NCBI GenBank assembly: GCA_027531145.1
Contig: JAPZRF010000022.1
Coordinates: 1 to 64,000 of the forward strand
Length of the DNA: 64,000 nt
DNA from: Brevundimonas sp.
Lineage (GTDB): Bacteria; Pseudomonadota; Alphaproteobacteria; Caulobacterales; Caulobacteraceae
Direction: 5' to 3'
The translations under genes and the position numbers were made by a program. Shown here piece by piece: positions 24,218 to 34,146 of this stretch (positions are counted from its first letter, which is position 1; the number at the start of each line of letters is the position of its first letter). The notes beneath the pieces were generated by a model. That model worked only from the letters and a program-made list of their open reading frames with translations. It was not told the DNA's origin and made no database searches.

Positions 24218-26110
24218 TCACGCGGTTTCGGCGGCCTCGGCCGCTTCGAGCCAGGCCGCCTCGGCCGCGTCCAGCGCCTCCTGGGTCGCCGCCCGCTTGC
24301 GCGACAGCTCGGCCAGCTTGCCGGGCTGTTCCACCGCGGCCTTGGCGAGGGCGACGTCCAGCGCAGCGATCTCGGCGGTGAGGCCGGCCATCTTCTCCTC
24401 CGCCTTCTTCGCCGCATGGCGCAAGGTCGAGGCGGAGGGGCCCTTCGGCCTTGGCCCCGCCGGTGCCGGCGCGGACGGGGCGGGGGCGGCGGCCGGCTCG
24501 GCGGCGGGGGCGTCCCGCGCCTGGCTCGGCTTCATTCCGACCCGCTTCGCCCGGTCTAGGACGAACTTCGCATAGTCATCCATGTCGCCGTCGAAAGGCT
24601 TCACCGTGCCGTCGGCCGCCAGCCACAGCCGGTCGGCGACCAGCTCCATCAGCGAGCGGTCGTGGGTGATCAGGATTACCGCCCCGGTGTACTGGTTCAG
24701 CGCGTCCAGCAGGGCCCCGCGGCTGTCGATGTCGAGGTGGTTGGTCGGCTCGTCGAGGATCAGGATGTGCGGCGCATCCATGGCCACCAGGTTGAGCAGC
24801 AGCCGCGCGCGCTCGCCGCCGGACAGGGCCGCGACCTTCGTTTCCTGCTTCTCGAACGGCAGGCCGAACTGGGCGAGGCGCGAGCGGCGGCTGGACTCGC
24901 TGGCGTCCGGCATGGCCCGCCGTATGATCTGCAGCGGCGTGTCCTCCGGGTCCATCGCCTCGATCTGGTGCTGGTGGAACCAGCCGACGCGCATCTTGCC
25001 GTCGCGGTGGAACTCGCCGGTCTCGACGGTCAGGGCCCGGGCGATCAGCTTGGCGAAGGTCGACTTGCCGGCCCCGTTGACGCCCAGCAGGCCGATGCGG
25101 TCGTCGAGGTCCATCCGCAGGTTGAGAGACTTCAGGATCGGCCTGCCGGGTTCGTAGCCGACCGTGGCCTTCTCCAGTCGGATCAGCGGCGGGGGCAGGG
25201 GCTTCTCGGGCGAGGGCAGGACGAAGGGCGCGACGCGCTCCTCGGGTGGCAGCTCGATGCGCTGCATCTTCTCCAGCCGCTTGACCCGTGACTGGGCCTG
25301 GGCGGCCTTGGAGGCCTTGGCCTTGAAGCGGTCGATGAACTTCTGAAGGTGCGCCCGTTCGGCCTCCTGCTTCGACCGGCTGGCCTCCAGCAGACGCAGC
25401 CGCTCGGCCCGGGTCCGCTCGAAGGTGTCGTAGTTGCCGGTGTAGAGGTCGAGCTTGCGGTTCGAAAGGTGCAGGATGTGGGAGCACACCCCGTTCAGCA
25501 GTTCGCGGTCGTGGCTGATGATCAGGGCTGTGTGAGGATACTTCTTCAGCCGCGCCTCGAGCCACAGGGCACCTTCGAGGTCGAGGTAGTTGGTCGGCTC
25601 GTCAAGCAGCAGCATGTCCGGCTCGGCGAACAGGGCGGCCGCCAGGGCCACGCGCATGCGCCAGCCGCCGGAGAAGTGGGCCATCGGCCGGTGCAGGTCC
25701 TCCTGGCTGAAGCCGAGGCCGACGAGAATCTCGGACGCCTTCGCCGGTGCCGCCTCGGCGTCGATCTCGATCAGCCGGGCCCAGATCTCGCCCATCTCCT
25801 CCGGCTCGGCGGTCTCCAGCCGCTTCGTTAGCGTGTGCCGCTCGACGTCGGCCTCAAGGATGGTCTCGAGCACGCTGACCGGGGTCGCCGGGTGCTCCTG
25901 GTCAACCGAGCCGATGCGGGCGGCGCGCGGAAGGCTGATCTCGTCCCCGCCGGCCTGCAGCTCGCCGAGGATCAGCTTGAACAGGGTCGACTTTCCGATG
26001 CCGTTGCGGCCGACCAGCCCCACCTTGGCACCCGGCGGCAGGCTGACGGAGGCGCTGTCGAGGAACGCCCGGCCCCAGGCATTGTAGGTCAGGTTGGTGA
26101 TCTGGAGCAT
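24218..26110 (-). CDS. ABC-F family ATPase (YheS/Uup-like)
   Basis: 630-aa soluble protein with two ABC domains and no membrane segments, hence an ABC-F ribosome-associated translation factor rather than a transporter. First domain: Walker A GLVGRNGIGKST, signature HFSGGWRMRVALA, Walker B LLLDEPTNYLD. Second: GVNGAGKST, ALSGGERARLLL, LILDEPTNHLD. Between them lies the charged linker (RSKQEAERAHLQKFIDRFKA) that contacts the ribosome in this family. A long C-terminal Pro/Ala and coiled-coil extension (KKAEEKMAGLTAEIAALDVA) resembles YheS. A second ABC-F protein is encoded at 50729. Confidence 0.93.
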   Translation of the reverse strand: MLQITNLTYNAWGRAFLDSASVSLPPGAKVGLVGRNGIGKSTLFKLILGELQAGGDEISLPRAARIGSVDQEHPATPVSVLETILEADVERHTLTKRLETAEPEEMGEIWARLIEIDAEAAPAKASEILVGLGFSQEDLHRPMAHFSGGWRMRVALAAALFAEPDMLLLDEPTNYLDLEGALWLEARLKKYPHTALIISHDRELLNGVCSHILHLSNRKLDLYTGNYDTFERTRAERLRLLEASRSKQEAERAHLQKFIDRFKAKASKAAQAQSRVKRLEKMQRIELPPEERVAPFVLPSPEKPLPPPLIRLEKATVGYEPGRPILKSLNLRMDLDDRIGLLGVNGAGKSTFAKLIARALTVETGEFHRDGKMRVGWFHQHQIEAMDPEDTPLQIIRRAMPDASESSRRSRLAQFGLPFEKQETKVAALSGGERARLLLNLVAMDAPHILILDEPTNHLDIDSRGALLDALNQYTGAVILITHDRSLMELVADRLWLAADGTVKPFDGDMDDYAKFVLDRAKRVGMKPSQARDAPAAEPAAAPAPSAPAPAGPRPKGPSASTLRHAAKKAEEKMAGLTAEIAALDVALAKAAVEQPGKLAELSRKRAATQEALDAAEAAWLEAAEAAETA

Positions 26111-26119
26111 GCGGAGGCG

Positions 26120-26153
26120 TTGACTTTCGAACTGGTCATTTCACAATGACCAG
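26120..26153 (+). promoter_or_regulatory. Promoter/operator of the Phd-VapC toxin-antitoxin operon
   Basis: TTGACT (26120-26125) and CACAAT (26142-26147) lie 16 nt apart. Overlapping spacer and -10 is a perfect inverted repeat, CTGGTCAT-TTCACA-ATGACCAG (26132-26153), ending two bases before the antitoxin ATG at 26156. Transcription would begin at or next to the ATG, so the mRNA is probably leaderless. The palindrome is a natural autorepression site for the antitoxin. Confidence 0.6.
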
Positions 26154-26155
26154 TC

Positions 26156-26461
26156 ATGACACATGACCATGTCACGGGAGAGGTCGTCATAACGGCGACC
26201 GAGTTCAAGGCCAAGTGCCTGGAGCTGCTGGACCGCGTCAAATCGGGTGCCATCAAAAGCGTGCGCATTACCAAGCGCGGCGAGGCGGTCGGGGTGCTGA
26301 CCGGCCCGACCCCCGCCGCTGACGAGGCCTGGAGCCCGGACAGCATGTGGGGATCGATGAGGGGGTCGCTGGTCATCAGCCCGGAAATCAACCTGGACAA
26401 GCCGATCTACGAGCAGGTCTTCGGCCGCACGGTCCAGCAGGACATGGGGCTCGAGGATTGA
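26156..26461 (+). CDS. Phd/YefM-family antitoxin
   Basis: 101-aa antitoxin. The N-terminal DNA-binding fold is ITATEFKAKCLELLDRVKSG, IKSVRITKRGEAVGVLTGP, classic Phd/YefM. The C-terminal tail (WGSMRGSLVISPEINLDKP) is the segment expected to fold onto the toxin. No Shine-Dalgarno precedes the ATG; the promoter places the RNA start there, so leaderless translation is likely. It overlaps the toxin gene by 4 nt (TTGA), the usual coupling in such pairs, and should repress its own promoter through the palindrome at 26132-26153. Confidence 0.88.
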   Translation: MTHDHVTGEVVITATEFKAKCLELLDRVKSGAIKSVRITKRGEAVGVLTGPTPAADEAWSPDSMWGSMRGSLVISPEINLDKPIYEQVFGRTVQQDMGLED

Positions 26462-26877
26462 GGGGCGGGCTTCTGCTGGACACCCACGCCCTGATCCGGG
26501 TCGTCCTCAACGAGCCGTTCGATGCGGAGGCGCGGTCGCGCGTCAACGACGCGGTGGTCGCGAGAAGTCTCTTCGTATCGGCGGCGACAGCTTGGGAACT
26601 GTGCATGATCATCCGCAAGCCCGGTGTGGCCACCCTCCTGGGGCGCAGCCTCACCGACTGGTTCCACGACGCCATTGCGGTGACCCGTTCGATGACGCTG
26701 CCGCTTGATGCCGATCTGATGCTGAGCATTGCCGGCCTGCCCGAGCCCCTGCATCGGGATCCGGCCGACCGCATGCTGATCGCCACGGCGCGGGTCCATG
26801 ACCTGACGCTGGTGACCCGGGATCAGGCCATTCTCGACTATGCCGCCCTCGGGCACGTCAAGGCGATCGCCTGCTGA
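26458..26877 (+). CDS. VapC-like PIN-domain toxin
   Basis: 139-aa PIN-domain ribonuclease. It starts at a TTG (26458-26460) whose last two bases are part of the antitoxin TGA, giving [16 protein letters not shown]. Catalytic acidic residues are visible in LLDTHAL (Asp), [10 protein letters not shown] (Glu), [11 protein letters not shown] (Asp) and LVTRDQAI (Asp). This is the type II toxin with a D-H-A-L N-terminus common in proteobacterial chromosomes; it cuts RNA when freed from its antitoxin. All catalytic positions appear intact, so the pair is probably functional. Confidence 0.88.
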   Translation: MRGGLLLDTHALIRVVLNEPFDAEARSRVNDAVVARSLFVSAATAWELCMIIRKPGVATLLGRSLTDWFHDAIAVTRSMTLPLDADLMLSIAGLPEPLHRDPADRMLIATARVHDLTLVTRDQAILDYAALGHVKAIAC

Positions 26878-26887
26878 TCACGGCGGG

Positions 26888-26916
26888 TTGGAAAGGCGAA
26901 GGGCCGCGTCTATAAG
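26888..26916 (+). promoter_or_regulatory. Predicted promoter of ndk
   Basis: TTGGAA (26888-26893) and TATAAG (26911-26916) are separated by 17 nt, a good sigma-70 match. The expected start near 26923 leaves a leader of about 30 nt before the ndk ATG. Confidence 0.5.
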
Positions 26917-26953
26917 CCCGCGACCTTCAAACTCCCACCCAAGAAGTCATCCC

Positions 26954-27373
26954 ATGACCGAACGCACCTTCTCGATCATCAAGCCGGACGCCACCCGCCG
27001 CAACCTGACCGGCAAGATCAACGCCGTGATCGAGGACGCCGGCCTGCGCATCGTCGCCCAGCGTCGCGTAAAGCTGACCACCGACCAGGCCAAGACCTTC
27101 TACGCCGTCCACGCCGAGCGCCCGTTCTACGGCGAGTTGGTCGAGCAGATGATCGCCGAGCCGGTCGTGGTACAGGTGCTCGAGGGCGAGAATGCCGTGG
27201 CCCGTTACCGCGAGGTCATGGGCGCGACCAACCCGGAGCAGGCCGCCGAGGGCACGCTCCGCAAGCTGTTCGCCCTGTCGATCGGTGAGAACTCGGTGCA
27301 CGGCTCGGACAGCCTCGAGAACGCGACGATCGAGATCGCCCAGTTCTTCACCGAAGACCAGATCGTCGGCTGA
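26954..27373 (+). CDS. ndk: Nucleoside diphosphate kinase
   Basis: 139-aa NDP kinase that equilibrates nucleoside tri- and diphosphates through a phospho-histidine. Seen: [53 protein letters not shown], and the active-site [14 protein letters not shown] with the catalytic His in NSVHGSD. Length and motifs are complete. The ATG at 26954 is preceded by a purine stretch (aagaag). It neighbours the purine genes but is transcribed convergently to purN. Confidence 0.96.
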   Translation: MTERTFSIIKPDATRRNLTGKINAVIEDAGLRIVAQRRVKLTTDQAKTFYAVHAERPFYGELVEQMIAEPVVVQVLEGENAVARYREVMGATNPEQAAEGTLRKLFALSIGENSVHGSDSLENATIEIAQFFTEDQIVG

Positions 27374-27397
27374 TCCTTATCGGTTGACGCAAGATCG

Positions 27398-27426
27398 GGC
27401 CCGCGGTCGGCAACCGGTCGCGGGCC
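27398..27426. terminator. Hairpin between convergent ndk and purN
   Basis: GGCCCGCG (27398-27405) pairs with CGCGGGCC (27419-27426) across a 13-nt loop; TTGT follows on the plus strand. It lies between the stops of ndk and purN and could end transcription from both sides, although T-runs are weak. Confidence 0.5.
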
Positions 27427-27429
27427 TTG

Positions 27430-28020
27430 TCATGTCCGCAGGTCGGCGGCGACCCGCGCCAGCGCGGCGGGGTAGAGCCGGTGCTCGGCGGCCAGTACCC
27501 GCGCGGCGAGCGTCTCGGCCGTGTCCTCCGGCAATATCGGCACCCGCGCCTGGTCGAGGACAGGGCCCTCGTCCACCCCGGCCGTCACCACATGAACCGT
27601 GCACCCCGCCTCTGCATCGCCCGCCGCGATCGCCCGGGCGTGGGTGTCCAGCCCCGGATACTTGGGCAGCAGCGACGGGTGGATGTTGAGCATGCGCCCG
27701 GCCCAGCGCTCGACCAGCCAGGGCGTGAGCACGCGCATGTAGCCGGCGAGGACGACCAGCTCGACGCCATGGGCCCGCAGCCGCGCCTCGATCTCGCGTT
27801 CATGGGAAGCCCGGTCGCCGGCGAAGGGGCGATGATCGACCACCTCCACCGGCACGCCCGCGGCGGCGGCATGGGCCAGTCCGCCGGCTTCGGGCCGGTT
27901 CGAGACCACTACAGCGACGCGGTAGGGGCAGCCGCGCGCGCGCGCGGCCGCGAGGATCGCCGCCAGATTGGAGCCGCCGCCCGAGATCAGGACGGCGACC
28001 GGAACCGGTTCAGGGCGCAT
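27430..28020 (-). CDS. purN: Phosphoribosylglycinamide formyltransferase (folate-dependent)
   Basis: Third step of purine synthesis, transferring formyl from 10-formyl-THF to GAR. 196 aa. Seen: VAVLISGGGSNLAAIL (phosphate loop), LAGYMRVLTPWLVERW, NIHPSLLPKYPGLDTHARA with the catalytic Asn and His, and GCTVHVVTAGVDEGPVL. Start at 28020 (MRPEPVPVAVL). Its 5' end overlaps the 3' end of the broken lipoprotein frame upstream by 11 nt, so the two were once co-translated with purM in a purM-lipoprotein-purN operon. A second GAR transformylase of the formate type (purT) is encoded 3 kb away. Confidence 0.95.
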   Translation of the reverse strand: MRPEPVPVAVLISGGGSNLAAILAAARARGCPYRVAVVVSNRPEAGGLAHAAAAGVPVEVVDHRPFAGDRASHEREIEARLRAHGVELVVLAGYMRVLTPWLVERWAGRMLNIHPSLLPKYPGLDTHARAIAAGDAEAGCTVHVVTAGVDEGPVLDQARVPILPEDTAETLAARVLAAEHRLYPAALARVAADLRT

Positions 28021-28404
28021 CCGTAGCGGGGGGGTCGGCGGCATGGAAGTCGCCCGGATCGCCGGGGAACACGACCGGGCTTTCCCAGTCGCCCTCGCCG
28101 ACGGCCGAGACCCCGAAGAAGTCGTCGTCCGGATAGCCTGCGCGCAGGAATTCGACCTCGTCACCGTCGCGGCTGAAGCGGTCTGTGCGGTAGATCACCT
28201 CGACATCGAATCTGGTCATGTGGCGGTCGGCCACCGAGTCGATGAAGCGGGCCAGGTTGCGCGAGGGGCTATCGACCTCGCCGCCATCGAGATCTCCGTT
28301 GTCAGCCGTCGCGTCAGCGGTTGTTCCGGCGCGGCGGCAGTCTGGGCCCTGGCTGCGCCGCTCATGGCCATAAGGGCGAGGGCGGCGGCGGTCGCTCGGC
28401 GCAT
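28010..28404 (-). pseudogene. Secreted protein gene with a frameshift between signal peptide and mature domain
   Basis: From 28404 a good signal peptide is read (MRRATAAALALMAMSGAARAQ), but that frame runs into non-protein-like sequence and stops near 28216. From about 28310 another frame gives a convincing mature domain (DNGDLDGGEVDSPSRNLARF, then IDSVADRHMTRFDVEVIYRT and FLRAGYPDDDFFGVSAVGEG), ending at 28010. A single indel in the Ala/Thr/Pro linker around 28300-28330 would join them into a protein of about 130 aa. It may be a real mutation or an assembly error. I do not recognise the family. It sits between purM and purN. Confidence 0.6.
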
Positions 28405-28423
28405 CAGGTCAACTCCTCAACTT

Positions 28424-28445
28424 GCCGCCCCGGGGGCGGGGCGGC
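28424..28445. other. GC-rich hairpin between purM and the broken lipoprotein gene
   Basis: GCCGCCCC-GGGGGC-GGGGCGGC, a perfect 8-bp stem. No T-run follows on either strand, so it is at most an attenuating or stabilising structure in the purM-purN message. Confidence 0.4.
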
Positions 28446-28451
28446 GGTCGC

Positions 28452-29489
<1,038 letters not shown>

Positions 29490-29555
29490 CGGTCGCGATC
29501 CGGAATCATGCGGCGGAAATCCGTCGGGCCTCTTGCCACGACGGCGCTCGGCGGG

Positions 29556-29563
29556 GCTATAGC
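29556..29563 (+). promoter_or_regulatory. Possible -10 element of rnd (leaderless start)
   Basis: GCTATAGC lies 6 nt before the rnd ATG (29570) and matches 7 of 8 positions of the Caulobacter housekeeping -10 (GCTANAWC). Transcription would begin at or next to the ATG. The -35 region (TTGCCA at 29533) is not ideally spaced. Confidence 0.35.
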
Positions 29564-29569
29564 ATCCGA

Positions 29570-30721
29570 ATGAAGACGATCACCACCGACGAAGCTCTCG
29601 TCGCGTTCTGTGCAGAGCTGGCCAAGGCGCCGTTCATCGCCGTCGACACCGAGTTCATGCGCGAGACCACCTATTGGCCGCGCCTCTGCCTGATCCAGGC
29701 GGCGTCCGCGGATCAAGCCGGGATCATCGACCCGATGGCCGAGGGGCTCGACCTTGAGCCGTTCCTCGCCCTGTTGCGGGACCCGCGCATCGTCAAGGTG
29801 TTCCACGCCTGTCGCCAGGACGTGGAGATCTTCGTCCGCCTCGGAGCCATGCCGGCATCGCTGTTCGACACCCAGGTCGCCGCCATGGCCGCCGGCTTCG
29901 GCGAGCAGGTTGCCTATGACTCGCTGGTGCGCCAGATGATCAAGGTCGAGGTCGACAAGGGCAGCCGCTTCACCGACTGGGCCAGGCGTCCCCTGTCGGA
30001 GGCCCAGCTGGTCTACGCTCTCGGCGACGTGACTCACCTCGCGGCCCTTTATCCGAAACTCCGCGAGCGGCTGCACAAGGAAGGCCGGCTCGACTGGGTC
30101 ATGTCGGAGATGAAGGGGCTGACCGATCCGGCCCTCTACGACACAACGCCGGATAACGCCTGGAAACGGCTCAAGCCGAAGCGGCATACGGCGAAGTATC
30201 TGGCGGCGTTCGTGGCCACGGCCGTCTGGCGCGAGCGCACAGCACAGGAACGCGACCAGCCGCGCGGCCGCATCCTCAAGGACGAGGCGATCGACGAGAT
30301 CGCCACCCAGGGACCGACCGACCCGGACGCCTTCAACCGTCTGCGCTCCGTGCCCAAGGGCTTCGGTGCCTCGCGCTTGGGGTTGGAGCTTGCCGAGGCG
30401 CTGAAGGACGCGCTGACGGACCCCGAGGCCCATGCACCCAAGCTGGACCGGCCGCGCCACAATCAGCCGGCACCGCCCTCGGTGGTCGAGCTACTGAAGG
30501 TGCTGCTCAAGGCCAAGAGCGACAATGCGGGCGTCGCCTCCAGGCTGATCGCCACTGTGGCTGACCTCGAGAAGATTGCCGTCAGCGATGACGCCGATGT
30601 CGAGGCCCTGACCGGCTGGCGGCGCCAGCTGTTCGGCGAGGATGCGCTGAAGCTGAAGCGCGGCGAGATCGCTCTGGTGCTGAACGGGGCCCGCGTCGAG
30701 GTGGTCGAGATCGAGGGCTGA
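29570..30721 (+). CDS. rnd: Ribonuclease D
   Basis: 3'-5' exoribonuclease of the DEDD family, involved in trimming tRNA 3' ends. 383 aa. Catalytic blocks are visible: [19 protein letters not shown] (Exo I, D and E), [13 protein letters not shown] (Exo II, D) and [18 protein letters not shown] (Exo III, Y and D). Two HRDC-like helical regions follow ([20 protein letters not shown]). No Shine-Dalgarno is seen, consistent with a leaderless mRNA from the GCTATAGC element. Ends 7 nt before the purT stop, in convergent orientation. Confidence 0.95.
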   Translation: MKTITTDEALVAFCAELAKAPFIAVDTEFMRETTYWPRLCLIQAASADQAGIIDPMAEGLDLEPFLALLRDPRIVKVFHACRQDVEIFVRLGAMPASLFDTQVAAMAAGFGEQVAYDSLVRQMIKVEVDKGSRFTDWARRPLSEAQLVYALGDVTHLAALYPKLRERLHKEGRLDWVMSEMKGLTDPALYDTTPDNAWKRLKPKRHTAKYLAAFVATAVWRERTAQERDQPRGRILKDEAIDEIATQGPTDPDAFNRLRSVPKGFGASRLGLELAEALKDALTDPEAHAPKLDRPRHNQPAPPSVVELLKVLLKAKSDNAGVASRLIATVADLEKIAVSDDADVEALTGWRRQLFGEDALKLKRGEIALVLNGARVEVVEIEG

Positions 30722-30728
30722 TCCGGCT

Positions 30729-31919
30729 TCAGCCCGCTACCGGGTGCACTCGCCCGGCCGCCTCGGCCGCGCGCGCCCGCGCCGTTGCCACGGTGTCCGC
30801 CCGGGCGGTGGCTACGCCCATTCGCCGCTGCGCGAAGCTCTCCGGCTTGCCGAACAGGCGCAGGTCGGTGCCCGGCACCGCCAGCGCCTCGGCCACCCCC
30901 TCGAACGCGATGCCCCTGGCCTCCAGCCCGCCATAGATGACCGCACTGGCCCCAGTGTCGCGGCGTGTGACATCCACCGGCAGGCCGAGGATGGCGCGGG
31001 CGTGCAGGGCGAACTCGCTCTGGGTCTGGGTCGCCAGTGTGACGAGGCCCGTATCGTGCGGGCGCGGCGACACCTCCGAGAACCAGACCTCGTCGCCCTT
31101 CACGAACAGCTCGACGCCAAACACGCCGAGGCCTCCCAGCGCTTCGGTGACCCGACCGGCGATGTCCTGCGCCGTCGCCAGCGCCGTCGGGCTCATCGGC
31201 TGAGGCTGCCAGCTCTCGACATAGTCACCCTTCACCTGGCGGTGGCCGATCGGGTCGCAGAAGTCGGTGAGCACCGCTCCGTTGCGCACGCTGCGCACGG
31301 TCAGGAGGGTAATCTCGAAGTCGAAGGCGATGCGGCCCTCGACGATCACGCGGGCGGTGTCGACCCGCCCCGCCGACTGGGCATAGGCCCAGGCGTCGGC
31401 GATCGCGTCGGGCGTCTCGACACAAGACTGGCCCTTGCCGGACGAGGACATCACCGGCTTGACGAAGCAGGGATAGCCGACTGCCAGGGCCCCGGCGGCC
31501 AGCCCCTCGGCCGAGCCCGCGAAGGCGTAGGGGCTGGTCGGCAGGCCCAGCTCCTCGGCCGCCAGCCGTCGGATCCCCTCGCGGTTCATGGTGAGTTGCG
31601 TCGCGCGCGCGGTCGGGATCACGGTCGTGCCCGCCGCCTCTATCTCGGCCAGCACCTCGGTGGCGATCGCCTCGATCTCCGGCACGATGAGGTGCGGGCG
31701 CTCGGCGGCGATCACCGCTCGCAGCGCGGCAGGGTCGGTCATCGCGATCACATGGGCGCGGTGGGCCACCTGCATGGCCGGGGCGTCGGCGTAGCGGTCG
31801 ACAGCGATCACCTCGACTCCGAGCCGTTGCAGCTCGATGGCGACTTCCTTTCCAAGTTCGCCTGCCCCGAGGAGCATGACGCGGGTGGCCGAGGGCGAGA
31901 GCGGCGTTCCAAGTCTCAT
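30729..31919 (-). CDS. purT: Formate-dependent phosphoribosylglycinamide formyltransferase
   Basis: ATP-grasp enzyme that formylates GAR with formate and ATP, a folate-independent alternative to PurN. 396 aa from the ATG at 31919 ([20 protein letters not shown]). Seen: [52 protein letters not shown] (ATP loop) and [17 protein letters not shown] (metal-binding). An upstream extension of the frame is open but unlike PurT. Convergent with rnd. Having both PurN and PurT makes the step usable with either one-carbon source. Confidence 0.95.
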   Translation of the reverse strand: MRLGTPLSPSATRVMLLGAGELGKEVAIELQRLGVEVIAVDRYADAPAMQVAHRAHVIAMTDPAALRAVIAAERPHLIVPEIEAIATEVLAEIEAAGTTVIPTARATQLTMNREGIRRLAAEELGLPTSPYAFAGSAEGLAAGALAVGYPCFVKPVMSSSGKGQSCVETPDAIADAWAYAQSAGRVDTARVIVEGRIAFDFEITLLTVRSVRNGAVLTDFCDPIGHRQVKGDYVESWQPQPMSPTALATAQDIAGRVTEALGGLGVFGVELFVKGDEVWFSEVSPRPHDTGLVTLATQTQSEFALHARAILGLPVDVTRRDTGASAVIYGGLEARGIAFEGVAEALAVPGTDLRLFGKPESFAQRRMGVATARADTVATARARAAEAAGRVHPVAG

Positions 31920-32004
31920 GGGGCGGTCCGTGGATCGAGGAAGAGGGTGTCCCTTTGGCGAGGGCGGTCCCGGCGGCGAGAGGGCGGAATGCCACCCGGG
32001 TGCC

Positions 32005-32667
32005 TCAGGCCACGCCCGCGCGCGCCTTCCATTCAGCGACGAGCGGGTCCGCCAGCAGGGTCGCGCAATAGGCCGCCGCGGTCCCGTCATCGCCGTGGGC
32101 CGCGAGGTCGATCTGGTAGTGGCGGAAGCGGGTGGCGACCGGGGTGAAGAAGGCGTCGGCGATCGACCAGTCGCCGAACAGATACGGGCCGCCGGCGCCT
32201 AAGCGGGTACGATGGCTCCGGAAGATGTCGACCAGCCGCTTCACATCGGCCTCCACGGCCGGGCTCGACGGGGGCGGGGCCCGGTCCGGGCCGAACATGG
32301 TGTGCAGCACTCCGTGGGCGTCCATGCCCATGGAGCCCTCGGTGCGCAGGGCGGTGAACCCGGAGTGCATCTCGCAGGTGACGGCGAAGGCCTGGGCCCG
32401 GGCCGCCGGATCGGTCGGCCAGAGGCCCTTGTCCGGGTGGCGGTCGGCGCACCATAGGGAGATGGCCAGCGAGTCCGGGATCAGCTGACCGTCCACCTCC
32501 AGCAGCGGCACCTTGCCGGTCGGCGACAGCTCCTGAAGCCGGGCTTTCCACCCGTCGCCATCGAGCGGAACCTCGACCAGCTCCGGATCCAGTCCGGCCT
32601 TGCGCAGCACCAGCCAGGGCCGCAGCGACCAGGTCGAGGAGATCATGTTGCCGATGATGAGCCGCAT
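32005..32667 (-). CDS. Glutathione S-transferase family protein
   Basis: 220-aa GST-fold protein. The N-terminal thioredoxin-like domain starts [20 protein letters not shown], with the S-x-W/S glutathione contact region, [14 protein letters not shown] (cis-Pro) and [15 protein letters not shown]. The C-terminal domain is helical with [20 protein letters not shown], a typical GST N-capping block. Probably detoxification or thiol chemistry; the substrate is unknown. Divergent from purB with a 51-nt gap. Confidence 0.88.
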   Translation of the reverse strand: MRLIIGNMISSTWSLRPWLVLRKAGLDPELVEVPLDGDGWKARLQELSPTGKVPLLEVDGQLIPDSLAISLWCADRHPDKGLWPTDPAARAQAFAVTCEMHSGFTALRTEGSMGMDAHGVLHTMFGPDRAPPPSSPAVEADVKRLVDIFRSHRTRLGAGGPYLFGDWSIADAFFTPVATRFRHYQIDLAAHGDDGTAAAYCATLLADPLVAEWKARAGVA

Positions 32668-32718
32668 TGGGGCCGCCTTTCCTTGACTCGCGTCGCGACC
32701 GCGCCTTTACGGGCCGCC

Positions 32719-34020
32719 ATGATCAGCCGCTACGCCCGCCCCGAAGCCGTCGCCCTGTGGTCGCAGGACACCAAGTACCGCATCTGGTTCGAGATCGAGG
32801 CGCACGCGGCCACGAAGATGGCTGAGTTGGGCGTGATTCCCAAGGAGGCCGCTGACGCCATCTGGCGCAAGGGCGAGGGTGCCGTGTTCGACGCCGACCG
32901 GGTCGACGAGATCGAGCGCACGACCAGGCATGACGTGATCGCCTTCCTGACCCACGTCGCGGAGATCGTTGGTGACGAGGCGCGCTTCCTGCACCAGGGC
33001 ATGACGTCGTCGGATGTGCTTGACACCTGCCTCGCCGTGCAGATGGCGCACTCGACCGATCTGCTGATCGCCGGCGTCGACCGGGTGCTGGCGGCGCTGG
33101 AGACCCGGGCCTTCGAGCACAAGCTGACCCTCTGCGTCGGCCGCAGCCACGGCATTCACGCCGAGCCGGTGACCTTCGGCCTGAAGCTGGCGAGCTTCCA
33201 CGCCGAGTTCCAGCGTGCGCGGCGGCGTCTGGGAGCGGCGCGCGAGGAGGTCGCCACCTGCGCCATCTCCGGGGCCGTCGGCACCTTCGCCAATGTCGAT
33301 CCCGCCGTTGAGGCCTATGTGGCGGAGAAGATGGGGCTCGCGGTCGAGCCGGTGTCTACCCAGGTGATCCCGCGGGACCGTCACGCCGCCTGGTTCGCGG
33401 CGCTCGCCGTGGTGGCCAGCTCGGTGGAGCGGCTGGCGACCGAGATTCGCCACCTGCAGCGTACCGAGGTGCTGGAGGTCGAGGAGTTCTTCGACAAGGG
33501 GCAGAAGGGCTCGTCGGCAATGCCGCACAAGCGCAACCCGATCCTGACCGAGAACCTGACCGGCCTCGCCCGGCTGGTGCGCTCGGCGGTCATGCCGGCG
33601 CTGGAGAACGTCGCCCTCTGGCACGAGCGGGACATCAGCCACTCATCGGTCGAGCGCGGCATCGGCCCGGACGCCAGCATCCATCTCGACTTCGCCCTGC
33701 ACCGGCTGGCGGGCGTGATCGAGCGCCTCCTCGTCTACCCGAAGACCATGCAGCGCAACCTCGATCGTCTCGGCGGCCTGGTGTTCTCGCAGCGGGTCAT
33801 GCTGGCCCTGACCCAGGCTGGCGTCAGCCGCGAGGACGCCTATGCGGCGGTGCAGGAGAACGCCATGAAGGTGTGGCGCGGGGAGGGGATCTTTCTCGAC
33901 TTCCTCAAGGCCGATGCGCGCGTGACCCTGCCGCACGACCAGCTCGAGACGCTGTTCGATCTGGGCTACCACACCAAGCACGTGGACACGGTGTTCCAGC
34001 GGGTGTTCGGGCGGAGCTGA
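32719..34020 (+). CDS. purB: Adenylosuccinate lyase
   Basis: Fumarase/aspartase-fold enzyme acting twice in purine synthesis (SAICAR to AICAR and adenylosuccinate to AMP). 433 aa. Seen: MISRYARPEAVALWSQDTKY, RTTRHDVIAFLTHVAE, HQGMTSSDVLDTCLA, and the flexible signature loop KGSSAMPHKRNPILTENLTG. ATG at 32719 is used; an in-frame TTG at 32683 would only add an unrelated stretch. That TTGACTC also looks like a -35, with GCCTTTAC (32703-32710) 13 nt on, which would give a very short leader. Confidence 0.97.
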   Translation: MISRYARPEAVALWSQDTKYRIWFEIEAHAATKMAELGVIPKEAADAIWRKGEGAVFDADRVDEIERTTRHDVIAFLTHVAEIVGDEARFLHQGMTSSDVLDTCLAVQMAHSTDLLIAGVDRVLAALETRAFEHKLTLCVGRSHGIHAEPVTFGLKLASFHAEFQRARRRLGAAREEVATCAISGAVGTFANVDPAVEAYVAEKMGLAVEPVSTQVIPRDRHAAWFAALAVVASSVERLATEIRHLQRTEVLEVEEFFDKGQKGSSAMPHKRNPILTENLTGLARLVRSAVMPALENVALWHERDISHSSVERGIGPDASIHLDFALHRLAGVIERLLVYPKTMQRNLDRLGGLVFSQRVMLALTQAGVSREDAYAAVQENAMKVWRGEGIFLDFLKADARVTLPHDQLETLFDLGYHTKHVDTVFQRVFGRS

Positions 34021-34146
34021 CCTGGCCGGCCGCCTGCGACGCTTGCGGCGGCATGACGCACGCGACCTCACGGACGCATCCCGAAGTCGTGATCGGACGT
34101 ACCCTTCCGCAGTCCCGCCTTCGAGGGGCCTGTCAGGAGAGACGCC

